DNA of 64,000 bases from assembly GCF_002210105.1 (NCBI RefSeq), contig NZ_AQQU01000008.1, positions 124,001 to 188,000 on the forward strand. Direction: 5' to 3'. The stretch's first letter is position 1. Each line of letters begins with the position of its first letter. The notes beneath the pieces are model-generated. The model searched no databases. It saw only the letters and a program-made list of their open reading frames with translations, and had not been told where the DNA came from. Shown here piece by piece: positions 50,714 through 58,991 of this stretch. The position numbers and the translations under genes are program-made. The stretch comes from Oceanicola sp. 22II-s10i (GTDB lineage: Bacteria > Pseudomonadota > Alphaproteobacteria > Rhodobacterales > Rhodobacteraceae).

Positions 50714-52303
50714 ATGTTCCAAACAGCAACCAAACGCGGTCGCCTGGCCGGTGCGATCTTCGCAACGGTTGGCCTCTTCGCGAATGCTGCACATGCAGAA
50801 AGTGTGCTCCGAGTCGCGATGACGGCGGGTGATATTCCGATCACCATCGGCATGCCGGACCAGGGTTTCGAAGGGTATCGTTTCGTCGGTTACAACCTCT
50901 ACGACACGCTCATCCTCTGGGACCTGTCGCAGGGCGAAACCGAAGCGGACGTGAAGCCGGGTCTGGCGACCGAATGGTCCGTCGATCCCGAGAATCACAA
51001 CGTCTGGACCTACAAGCTGCGCGAAGGCGTGAAGTTCCATGACGGCTGCGACTTCAACGCGGACAACGTGGTCTGGAACTACAACCGCTACATGGATGAG
51101 AAGCATCCGAACTTTAACCCGCAGCAGTTCGGCGCCATCCGCACCCGCACGACCAACATCGCGTCGGTGGACAAGGTCGACGACTACACCGTGACCTTCA
51201 CGACCAAGGAACCGGACAGCCTGTTCCCGCTGCAGACCAGCTTCATCTTCCTGATCTCGCAATGCGCGCTGGAAGCGGTCGGTGGCGACTACGGCGCCTA
51301 TGCCATGGCCCCCTCGGGCACCGGCCCCTACAAGTTCGACAAGCTGACCCCGCGCGAGCGGCTCGAGCTTGTGCCGAACACCGACTACTGGGACGAAACC
51401 CGCATCCCCAAGCATGACCGTCTGGTCCTGCTGCCGATGCCCGAAGCGACCACCCGCGCCGCGGCCCTGATGTCCGGACAGGTCGATTTCGTCGAGGCGC
51501 CGTCGCCGGACACGATCCCGATGCTGGAAGGCTCCGGCATGCAGATCGTCACCGCGCCCTATCCGCACAACTGGGGCTACCAGCTGAACTTCGTCGACGG
51601 TCCGTTCAAGGACAAGGCCGTGCGTCAGGCCGCCAACTACGCGATCAACCGCGAGGAAATGGTCGCCATGCTGAACGGCTATGCGATCGAGGGCTACGGG
51701 GTCTATCCGCCGACCGCCAAATACTACGGCAACCCGTTCCGCTACGAGTACGATCCCGAGAAGGCCAAGGCGATGCTGGCCGAAGCCGGCTGCGAGCCCT
51801 GTGAAATCACACTCGCGATCTCGACCTCGGGTTCGGGCCAGATGCAGCCGCTGCCGATGAACGAACTGGTCAAGTCGCAGCTCGAAGCGGCCGGGTTCAC
51901 CGTGACGCTCGACGTGATGGACTGGAACAAGCTGATCGACGTCGCCCTGAAAGGCCGTCCGACCTATCCCGAATACGACGGGATCAACGTCAGCCGCGCG
52001 GTGCAGGACCCGTTCTCCGGCATGTTCCGCTTCATGATGTCCTCGCAGTTCGCGCCGAACGGCTCCAACTTCGGGCACTACAAGAACGACGAGTCCGATG
52101 CGCTGGTCAAGGCGATCTACGAAGAGTTCGACCCGGTGAAACGTGACGAACTGCTGGTCAAGGCGCACGAGATGTTCGTGGAAGAGGCGCTGATGCTCTT
52201 CATCACCCACGACGTGAACCCGCGCGCCATCGCGCCCAACGTCAAGGGCTTTGTCCAGGCACAGAGCTGGTTCCAGGACCTGACCCCCGTCAGCGTCGAG
52301 TGA
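50714..52303 (+). CDS. ABC transporter solute-binding protein, family 5 (peptide/opine type)
   Basis: 529 residues. A signal peptide (GRLAGAIFATVGLFANAAHA) precedes the family 5 fold: GYRFVGYNLYDTLILWDLS, VKPGLATEWSVDPENHNVWTYKLREGVKFHDGCDFNADNVVWNYNR, PSGTGPYKFDKLTPRERLELVPNTDYW and VRQAANYAINREEM. It binds a peptide, opine or other amide in the periplasm and presents it to the permease encoded next. ATG at 50714 has AAGGGAAG upstream. It heads an operon running to about 59993. The ligand is probably the precursor of the amidase substrates. Confidence 0.92.
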   Translation: MFQTATKRGRLAGAIFATVGLFANAAHAESVLRVAMTAGDIPITIGMPDQGFEGYRFVGYNLYDTLILWDLSQGETEADVKPGLATEWSVDPENHNVWTYKLREGVKFHDGCDFNADNVVWNYNRYMDEKHPNFNPQQFGAIRTRTTNIASVDKVDDYTVTFTTKEPDSLFPLQTSFIFLISQCALEAVGGDYGAYAMAPSGTGPYKFDKLTPRERLELVPNTDYWDETRIPKHDRLVLLPMPEATTRAAALMSGQVDFVEAPSPDTIPMLEGSGMQIVTAPYPHNWGYQLNFVDGPFKDKAVRQAANYAINREEMVAMLNGYAIEGYGVYPPTAKYYGNPFRYEYDPEKAKAMLAEAGCEPCEITLAISTSGSGQMQPLPMNELVKSQLEAAGFTVTLDVMDWNKLIDVALKGRPTYPEYDGINVSRAVQDPFSGMFRFMMSSQFAPNGSNFGHYKNDESDALVKAIYEEFDPVKRDELLVKAHEMFVEEALMLFITHDVNPRAIAPNVKGFVQAQSWFQDLTPVSVE

Positions 52304-52472
52304 TCCGAGACCAACGCCGCGCGCCCTGCACGGGGCGCGCGGCACGAGGCCACCAAGGAAGCGTCCCGCCGGTTCGGGGCCTTCCGCCAAGACACCCCGC
52401 CGCCGCGACCCTGCCTGACCTGCCCGGCACCGGTCCGCTGCCCGGCGTTCCCCAAGCGGAGAACCGAACCCA

Positions 52473-53429
52473 ATGCTGAACTACATCCTGCGCCGTGTCG
52501 CCTATGCGATCCCGATCTCGCTCGGCGTAACGATCTTCTGCTTCGCGCTGGTCTACCTTGCGCCCGGCGACCCGCTGACGCGGCTTCTGCCCGACGACGC
52601 GACCGCCGAAACCATCGCCCTGATCAAGGCCGCCTACGGCTTCGACAAGCCGATCCCGATCCAGTACCTGAACTGGCTGGGCCGCGCGCTGACCGGGGAC
52701 CTTGGCCAGTCGATCCAGACCAACCGCGCCGTCGCGGATGAGGTCCTGATCGCGCTTGGCAACACAATCATCATCTCGACCGCCGCCGTGATCCTCGCCT
52801 TCACGCTCGCCTTCGTCATGGGCACAGTCGCCGCCTACTACAACGGTGGCGTGGCTGACCGGGTCGCGACCAGCGTGTCGGTTCTGGGTGTGTCGATCCC
52901 GAACTACTGGTTCGGTATCGTCCTGATCATCATCTTCGCCGTGAACCTGCGCTGGCTGCCCGCGACGGGCATGGGGCCGGGCGGGTCCGAGGGCTTTTCC
53001 ATCTGGGAATGGAGCTCGGTCAAGTTCGCGATCCTCCCGGTGCTCACCATGGCGATGGTCCCGATCGGCATCATCATGCGCTCCACCCGGTCCGCCGTGT
53101 CCGAGGTGCTGAGCCAGGACTTCGTGCAGACCCTGCGCGCGAAGGGGATGGGCGAGGCGGCCGTGCTGCGACACGCGGTCCGCAACGCCCTTCCCGGCGT
53201 GCTCGCCGTCATGGGCCTGCAGTTCGGCTACCTGATGGGCGGCTCGATCCTGATCGAGACGATCTTCACCTGGCCGGGCACGGGTTCGCTGCTGAACCAG
53301 GCGATCCTGAACCGCGACATCCCGGTGCTGCAGGGCACCATCCTCGTCCTCGCGCTGATCTTCGTGATGACGAACCTCGCCGTCGACATCCTTCAAACCG
53401 CGGTCGATCCGCGCATCAAGCGCGGCTGA
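52473..53429 (+). CDS. ABC transporter permease, DppB/OppB-like
   Basis: 318 residues, six transmembrane helices. MLNYILRRVAYAIPISLGVTIFCFALVYLAPGDP is the classic DppB N-terminus, and the EAA loop VSEVLSQDFVQTLRAKGMGEAAVLRHAVRNALPG contacts the ATPase. It forms the channel with the permease encoded 13 bases downstream. The 170-base gap after the binding protein gene is long for this family but carries no clear hairpin. Confidence 0.92.
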   Translation: MLNYILRRVAYAIPISLGVTIFCFALVYLAPGDPLTRLLPDDATAETIALIKAAYGFDKPIPIQYLNWLGRALTGDLGQSIQTNRAVADEVLIALGNTIIISTAAVILAFTLAFVMGTVAAYYNGGVADRVATSVSVLGVSIPNYWFGIVLIIIFAVNLRWLPATGMGPGGSEGFSIWEWSSVKFAILPVLTMAMVPIGIIMRSTRSAVSEVLSQDFVQTLRAKGMGEAAVLRHAVRNALPGVLAVMGLQFGYLMGGSILIETIFTWPGTGSLLNQAILNRDIPVLQGTILVLALIFVMTNLAVDILQTAVDPRIKRG

Positions 53430-53442
53430 GGAGGCGCGAGAT

Positions 53443-54351
53443 ATGAGCAACGCAACCACATCCGTCCCCTCGGGCCTCGACGCGGGAGGGCTGGACCAGC
53501 TCTCCCCGGATGTCCGCAGCTACTGGCAGATGGTCGGCTTCCGGCTGCGCCACGATCCCGTGACGCTGTTCTTCGGTGCCGTCATCCTCTTCGTGATCCT
53601 CGCCGCGATCTTCGCGCCGCTGATCGCGCCCAAGGATCCGACGCTGACCAGCATGATCGACCGGCTCAAGCCGATCGGCTACAAGGACTACCTTCTCGGC
53701 ACCGACGAACTGGGCCGCGACATGACCTCGCGCCTGATCTGGGGCGCCCGCAGCTCGCTGCTGATGGGGCTGATGCCGGTGGTCTTCGCCCTGCTGATCG
53801 GCGGTGCGCTCGGGGTCATCGCGGGCTACGTCGGCGGCAAGACGAACATGGTCATCATGCGGATCATGGACGTTTTCTATGCCTTCCCCTCCATCCTGCT
53901 GGCGGTCGCCATCTCGGGTGCCATGGGCGGCGGGATGCTGAACGGCCTGATCTCGCTGACCATCGTCTTCATCCCGCCGATGTGCCGGATCGCGGAAACC
54001 GCGACCACGCAGGTGCGGGGCCTCGATTTCGTCGAGGCGGCGCGGGCCACGGGCGGCGGCACCGGGTCGATCATCGTCACCCACATCCTCGGCAACGTTC
54101 TGGCCCCGGTCTTCGTCTACGCCTCGGGCATGGTGTCGGTGTCGATCCTGCTGGCCTCGGGCCTGTCGTTCCTCGGCCTCGGCGTCGCCCCGCCGACCCC
54201 GGACTGGGGGCTCATGCTCTCCACGCTCCGTCAGGCCATCTACATGAACCCGATCGTCTGTGCGCTGCCCGGCGTGGCGATCCTCATCACTTCGCTGTCG
54301 TTCAACATGGTCAGCGATGGCCTGCGGCAGGCCATGGACGTGAAACTCTGA
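53443..54351 (+). CDS. ABC transporter permease, DppC/OppC-like
   Basis: 302 residues. The N-terminal cytoplasmic tail leads to helix 1 (PVTLFFGAVILFVILAAIFAPLIA), then LLGTDELGRDMTSRLIWGARSSLLMGLMPVV, the DppC hallmark, and the EAA loop VRGLDFVEAARATGGGTGSIIVTHILGNVLAPV. It is the second half of the transmembrane channel and lies between DppB-like and ATPase genes. Confidence 0.92.
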   Translation: MSNATTSVPSGLDAGGLDQLSPDVRSYWQMVGFRLRHDPVTLFFGAVILFVILAAIFAPLIAPKDPTLTSMIDRLKPIGYKDYLLGTDELGRDMTSRLIWGARSSLLMGLMPVVFALLIGGALGVIAGYVGGKTNMVIMRIMDVFYAFPSILLAVAISGAMGGGMLNGLISLTIVFIPPMCRIAETATTQVRGLDFVEAARATGGGTGSIIVTHILGNVLAPVFVYASGMVSVSILLASGLSFLGLGVAPPTPDWGLMLSTLRQAIYMNPIVCALPGVAILITSLSFNMVSDGLRQAMDVKL

Positions 54352-54364
54352 ACCCCAAGGGACA

Positions 54365-55534
54365 ATGCAGACAATGGTAACCAAAGAAAAATCCGCCGAT
54401 ACCAAGGCCCGCGCTCCCTCGGTCGAGGTCGTGCCCCCCGGCGATCCCCGCGATCGCGGCGGACCAGCGCAGCCGATGTTCATGGTGCGCGACCTGAAAA
54501 AGCACTTTCCCGTCCGGGGCGGTGCGCTGAACCGGACGGTGGCCAAGGTGCTGGCCGTGGACGGCGTCAGCTTCGAGGTCGTCAAGGGCGAGACGCTCGG
54601 CATCGTGGGCGAGTCCGGCTGCGGCAAGTCCACGCTGGCCCGCCTGCTGATGCACCTGATCGACATCACCGACGGCGAGCTGATCTTCGACGGTGAAGAG
54701 GTCGGCGTCCGCAACGGGATCGCCATGCGCGACTTCCGCAAGGCGGCGCAGATGGTGTTCCAGGACAGCTATTCCTCGCTCAACCCGCGCCTGCCGGTCG
54801 AGGACTCCATCGCCTACGGCCCGCGTGTCCACGGCATGTCCAAGAAGGAGGCCAAGAACCTCGCCCGCGAACTGCTGGGCAAGGTGGGCCTGCGCCCCGA
54901 GGTCTTCGGGCCCCGCTATCCGCACGAACTGTCGGGCGGGCAGAAGCAGCGGGTCAACATCGCCCGCGCGCTGGCCATGTCGCCGCGCCTTGTGATCCTC
55001 GACGAGGCGGTGTCGGCCCTCGACAAGTCGGTCGAGGCGCAGGTGCTGAACCTGCTGCGTCACCTCAAGCGGCACTTCAACCTGACCTACGTGTTCATCT
55101 CGCACGACCTGAACGTGGTGCAGTACATCTCGGACCGGGTGCTGGTGATGTATCTGGGCGAGGTGGTCGAGATCGGGCCGGTCGACGAGATCTACGCCAA
55201 GCCCAAGCATCCCTACACCCGCGCGCTGCTGAAATCGCGCCTGTCGATGGACCCGGACGAACGGATGGACGAGGCACCGATCACCGGCGATCCGCCGAAC
55301 CCGATCAACCCGCCGTCGGGCTGCCGTTTCCACACCCGCTGCCAGTTCGCGGAAACCCTGTGCAAGACGGTCGCGCCGAAACTGCCCGAGGGCGCGCGGC
55401 CGAGCGACCATGTCACGGCCTGCCACATGTACAACCAGACCGCCGGTCACAGCCTGTTCGGCAAGGTGCCGCCCGCGTTCGAAACGCCGGTCGCCGAACC
55501 GGCATCTTCCGCGCGTGTCGCGGCCAAGGCGTGA
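54365..55534 (+). CDS. ABC transporter ATP-binding protein, DppF/OppF-like
   Basis: 389 residues. After a tail of about 40 residues come RDLKKHFPVRGG, Walker A GESGCGKSTLARLL, Q-loop FQDSYSSLNPRL, signature LSGGQKQRVNIARAL, Walker B LVILDEAVSALDKS and the H-loop ISHDLNVVQYI. The oligopeptide-family C-terminal extension has the Cys cluster GCRFHTRCQFAETLC, which in relatives can bind an iron-sulphur cluster. Note DEAVSALD instead of DEPTSALD, a conservative variant. ATG at 54365 follows AAGGG. Confidence 0.9.
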   Translation: MQTMVTKEKSADTKARAPSVEVVPPGDPRDRGGPAQPMFMVRDLKKHFPVRGGALNRTVAKVLAVDGVSFEVVKGETLGIVGESGCGKSTLARLLMHLIDITDGELIFDGEEVGVRNGIAMRDFRKAAQMVFQDSYSSLNPRLPVEDSIAYGPRVHGMSKKEAKNLARELLGKVGLRPEVFGPRYPHELSGGQKQRVNIARALAMSPRLVILDEAVSALDKSVEAQVLNLLRHLKRHFNLTYVFISHDLNVVQYISDRVLVMYLGEVVEIGPVDEIYAKPKHPYTRALLKSRLSMDPDERMDEAPITGDPPNPINPPSGCRFHTRCQFAETLCKTVAPKLPEGARPSDHVTACHMYNQTAGHSLFGKVPPAFETPVAEPASSARVAAKA

Positions 55535-55544
55535 GGAGGGGATC

Positions 55545-56552
55545 ATGACCGATAACGCATATGTCGCCCGTGTCGAGAACCTCGAGGTCAAGTTCGTCTC
55601 GCGCGAATCCACGACCAAGGCGGTGAACGGCGTCAGCTTCACGCTCAAGGAAGGCGAGGTCCTGTCGATCATCGGCGAGTCCGGTTCGGGCAAGTCGGTG
55701 TCGATGCGGGCGCTGATGCGCCTGCTGCCCTCCAAGGCCAAGATCGGCGGCGAGGTCGAGGTGAACGGCAAGGACGTGCTCAAGATGTCCGGGCGCGAAC
55801 TGACCCGGATGCGCGGCAAGGAAGTCTCGATGATCTTCCAGGAGCCGATGACGGCCCTCGATCCCGTCTACACCGTGGGCGACCAGATCGCGGAAACCGT
55901 GATGCGGCACGAAGGCGTGTCCAAGGAAGAGGGCTTGAAGCGTGCGCTCGAACTCCTTGAATTCGTGCGCGTTCCTTCGGCCGAACGGCGGCTCAAGGCC
56001 TATCCGTTCGAACTGTCCGGCGGCCTGCGCCAGCGCGCGATGATCGCCATGGCGCTGTCGTGCCGTCCCAGCCTGCTGCTGGCCGACGAACCCACGACCG
56101 CGTTGGACGCCACCGTCCAGATCCAGGTGCTGATCCTGCTGCGCAAGCTGCAGAAGGAGATGGGCATGGGCGTGATCTTCGTGACCCACGACCTCGGCGT
56201 CGCGGCACAGATCGCCGACAAGGTCGCGGTGATGTACGCGGGCCGGATCGTCGAGATGGGGCCGGTGCGCGATCTGCTGCGCAATCCGCTGCATCCCTAC
56301 ACGCAGGGCATGCTCGCCTCGACCGTCCACGGGCAGGACCGCAACACCGATATCGAGGCGATTCCCGGCAGCCCGCCGGACATGCGCAACGAGATCAGGG
56401 GCTGCGCCTTTGCGCCCCGGTGCAAGCACGCGACCGAACTGTGCCGCACCACCGAGCCGCCCGAGACTTCGCCGGGCGAAGGCCGTGCCGTCCGCTGCCA
56501 CCTCGTTTCCGGGATGACCGGGGCCGAGCAGGACGCACCGGCCTACGCCTGA
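55545..56552 (+). CDS. ABC transporter ATP-binding protein, DppD/OppD-like
   Basis: 335 residues. Walker A GESGSGKSVSMRAL, Q-loop FQEPMTALDPVYTVGDQI, signature LSGGLRQRAMIAMAL, Walker B LLLADEPTTALDAT and H-loop VTHDLGVAAQI are complete. The C-terminal Cys pattern GCAFAPRCKHATELC is present. It is the partner of the DppF-like ATPase, in reversed order from the common D-F arrangement. GAGGAGGGGATC precedes the ATG at 55545. Confidence 0.9.
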   Translation: MTDNAYVARVENLEVKFVSRESTTKAVNGVSFTLKEGEVLSIIGESGSGKSVSMRALMRLLPSKAKIGGEVEVNGKDVLKMSGRELTRMRGKEVSMIFQEPMTALDPVYTVGDQIAETVMRHEGVSKEEGLKRALELLEFVRVPSAERRLKAYPFELSGGLRQRAMIAMALSCRPSLLLADEPTTALDATVQIQVLILLRKLQKEMGMGVIFVTHDLGVAAQIADKVAVMYAGRIVEMGPVRDLLRNPLHPYTQGMLASTVHGQDRNTDIEAIPGSPPDMRNEIRGCAFAPRCKHATELCRTTEPPETSPGEGRAVRCHLVSGMTGAEQDAPAYA

Positions 56553-56611
56553 ACCCGCCCGCCGCGGTCCTATCCCTGCCGCGGCGGGCACCCCGCAACA
56601 GGAGACGCGCA

Positions 56612-57322
56612 ATGCATAACGTGGAATTTCCCGCGTCGGTCACCGAGCGCAAGATCAAGCGCCACGGCACCGACCATCCCTTCGCCGATCTGGACCCCGC
56701 GCGCACCGCGCTGGTCGTCATCGACCTGCAGAACGGCTTCATGATGCATGGCGTCGGCCACGCGGTCTGCGACATGGCGCCCAAGGTGGTGCCGAACGTC
56801 AACCGCCTGGCCGCCGCGCTGCGCGAGACCGGCGGCAAGGTGTTCTGGATCCAGAACACCCATGACGAAGCCTGCCTGACCGAATGGTCCGTCCTGAACA
56901 GCTACACCTCGCCCGAACAGACCGCCAAGCGGATCGAGTCGATGTCCGAGGGCACCAAGGGCCACGCGCTCTGGGACGGGCTGGACGTCCGCCCCGAGGA
57001 CGAGGCGGTCAAGAAATACCGCTTCTCCGCCTTCCTGCAGGGCTCGTCCGACCTGCCCGCGATCCTGCGGGAACAGGGCTATGACACGGTGCTGATCGTC
57101 GGCACGGTGACGAATGTCTGCTGCGACAGCTCGGCCCGCGACGCGATGATGCTGAATTTCAAGACCATCATGGTCAGCGACGGCTGCGCCGCGACCAATG
57201 ACGAGGAGCACAACGCGGCCCTCATCGCCTTCTACCTCACCTTCGGCGACGTGATGACGACGGACGAGCTGATCGCCTGCATGCACGCCAACGCCGACAC
57301 CCAGACCCGCAAGGCGTCGTAA
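56612..57322 (+). CDS. Isochorismatase-fold cysteine hydrolase (biuret/ureidoacrylate/N-carbamoyl hydrolase type)
   Basis: 236 residues. The triad of the cysteine hydrolase superfamily is visible: Asp38 in LVVIDLQNGF, Lys134 or Lys135 in VKKYRFSAF, Cys170 in VGTVTNVCCDSSARDA, with the preceding cis-peptide TVTN. The double Cys and the ending MMLNFKTIMVSD-CAATNDEEHNAALIAFYLTFGDVM is typical of members acting on ureido compounds (biuret, ureidoacrylate, N-carbamoylsarcosine) and not of true isochorismatases, which have a different lid and context. It sits between the ABC transporter and amidase C genes, in keeping with stepwise removal of carbamoyl or amide groups from an imported molecule. Confidence 0.83.
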   Translation: MHNVEFPASVTERKIKRHGTDHPFADLDPARTALVVIDLQNGFMMHGVGHAVCDMAPKVVPNVNRLAAALRETGGKVFWIQNTHDEACLTEWSVLNSYTSPEQTAKRIESMSEGTKGHALWDGLDVRPEDEAVKKYRFSAFLQGSSDLPAILREQGYDTVLIVGTVTNVCCDSSARDAMMLNFKTIMVSDGCAATNDEEHNAALIAFYLTFGDVMTTDELIACMHANADTQTRKAS

Positions 57323-57336
57323 CGGGACCAGGGAAC

Positions 57337-57543
57337 ATGACACAGCCAAGTATCACCCGCGCCGCTCTGGCCGCGGACCAGAAAGTTGCGGTCTCGGATG
57401 CCGATGCCGACCGGATCGAACGCGCGATGACCGGCGCGCGCGTGGCGCTGGAAAAGGTGCTGACGGACACGCTCTTTGACACCGAGCCCGCGCATTTCGA
57501 CCGCTACCAGATCGTCACCGGCACCACGGGAGCAGCGAAATGA
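57337..57543 (+). CDS. GatC/AtzG-like small amidase partner (C)
   Basis: 68 residues, start ATG 57337, stop overlapping the amidase C start (ATGA). DADADRIERAMTGARVALEKVLTDTLFDTEPAHFDRY shows a helix followed by an acidic-E-P-x-x-F tail, as in partners A and B. All three are exactly 68 residues long. It is predicted to be the small subunit of amidase C. Sequence likeness to AtzG itself is slight by eye. Confidence 0.65.
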   Translation: MTQPSITRAALAADQKVAVSDADADRIERAMTGARVALEKVLTDTLFDTEPAHFDRYQIVTGTTGAAK

Positions 57544-58970
57544 ACCTGACACGGATGTCCGCGAACCCCGCGGACTGGAGCCTGACAGACCAGGTCGGCG
57601 CGATGAAGACCGGCACGCTGACCGCCGTCGATCTGGCCGAGGCGACGCTGAAACGGATCGAGGCGCGGCAGCCGGTGCTGAACTGCTTCATCCGGGTGGA
57701 CGAGGAGGGCACGCGGGCCGCCGCCAAGGCAGCCGATGCGCGTCGTGAAACGGGCGAACCCTTGGGCCCGCTCCACGGCGCGCCGCTTGCCCACAAGGAC
57801 ATGTATTACCGCAAGGGCGTGCCCGTGACCTGCGGGTCCGAGATCCGGCGCGCCTTTGTCCCCGACGTGACCGCGACGGTGCTGGAAAAGCTCGACGCCG
57901 CGGGTGCGCTGCATGTCGGCGCGCTGAACATGTCGGAATTCGCCTCCGGCCCCACGGGCCACAACGAACACTGGGGCACCTGCCGCAACCCGTGGAACCC
58001 GGCGCATATCACCGGCGGGTCGTCGACCGGATCGGGCTCCTCGGTCGGCGGTCGGCTGGTGGCCGGCTCGCTTGGTTCCGACACCGGCGGGTCGATCCGG
58101 CTGCCGGCGGGCATCTGCGGCGTCTACGGCATCAAGCCGACACAGGGCAGGGTGTCCCGGCACGGGGTGATGGGCCTGTCCTTCTCGCTCGACAACGTCG
58201 GCCCGCTGGCCCGGACTGCGCGCGACTGTGCGCGGATCCTGACCGCCATCGCGGGGCCTGATCCCAAGGACACCACCGCGCTGCCGGTCCCGGCCGAGGA
58301 TTACGAGGCCGACATCGACGCGGGGGTGAAGGGGATGACGATCGCCATCCCGGAAACCTTCTACTTCGACGATATCGACCCCGAGGTGGCCAAGGCCATC
58401 GACGCCGTGATCGCCGCCTATGAAAGCCAGGGCGCCAACATCGTCCGCGTGACGCTGCCGCATCATGACGTCATCGACGGTCTGGGCAGCATCGTCAGTG
58501 CCGCCGAACAGTGCACGATCCACGACCACTGGCAGCGCACCTGTCCCGAGAAATACGCCCCCCTGATCCGAGCGCGCATGATGGCGGGCTATGGCGTCAC
58601 GGCGGTCGAATACCTCAAGGCCATGCACCTGCGGTCGCGTATCGCCTCGGACGTCGCGGCCGCCGCCTTCGGCGGGGCGCAGGTCATGCTGGCGCCGACG
58701 GTCCGGTTCCCCGTGCCGACGCTGGAGGAGATGGACGTCAAGGACAGCCCGAACATGCCCGAGGCGCTCGGTCGCGTGAACCACAGCACCCGGCCGATCA
58801 ACTACCTCGGCTTTCCGGGGCTCTCGGTGCCCTGCGGCTTCACCGCCTCCGGCCTGCCGATCGGGTTCCAGCTGATCGGCCCGGCCTTCTCCGAACGCAT
58901 GCTGTTCCGTTTTGCCGGGGCCTACGAGGCCGCCGTTGGATTGCCGGACGCATTGCCTGATCTTCCGTAA
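57540..58970 (+). CDS. Amidase-signature hydrolase, GatA/AtzE-like (C)
   Basis: 476 residues. Triad Lys86 (LAHKDMYY), cis-Ser161 (GGSSTGSG), nucleophile Ser185 (SDTGGSIRLPA). It is a paralogue of amidase A: both have KDMYY, TCGSEIR or TCGSKIR, N-M-x-EFA-x-x-PTGHN and VGPLARTARDCARI. Divergence is concentrated in the C-terminal half that shapes the substrate pocket, so the two probably act on related but different amides. It is coupled upstream to partner C and followed by the asparaginase-fold gene 21 bases later. Confidence 0.88.
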   Translation: MNLTRMSANPADWSLTDQVGAMKTGTLTAVDLAEATLKRIEARQPVLNCFIRVDEEGTRAAAKAADARRETGEPLGPLHGAPLAHKDMYYRKGVPVTCGSEIRRAFVPDVTATVLEKLDAAGALHVGALNMSEFASGPTGHNEHWGTCRNPWNPAHITGGSSTGSGSSVGGRLVAGSLGSDTGGSIRLPAGICGVYGIKPTQGRVSRHGVMGLSFSLDNVGPLARTARDCARILTAIAGPDPKDTTALPVPAEDYEADIDAGVKGMTIAIPETFYFDDIDPEVAKAIDAVIAAYESQGANIVRVTLPHHDVIDGLGSIVSAAEQCTIHDHWQRTCPEKYAPLIRARMMAGYGVTAVEYLKAMHLRSRIASDVAAAAFGGAQVMLAPTVRFPVPTLEEMDVKDSPNMPEALGRVNHSTRPINYLGFPGLSVPCGFTASGLPIGFQLIGPAFSERMLFRFAGAYEAAVGLPDALPDLP

Positions 58971-58991
58971 CTTCAAGAGAATAAAGACAAA

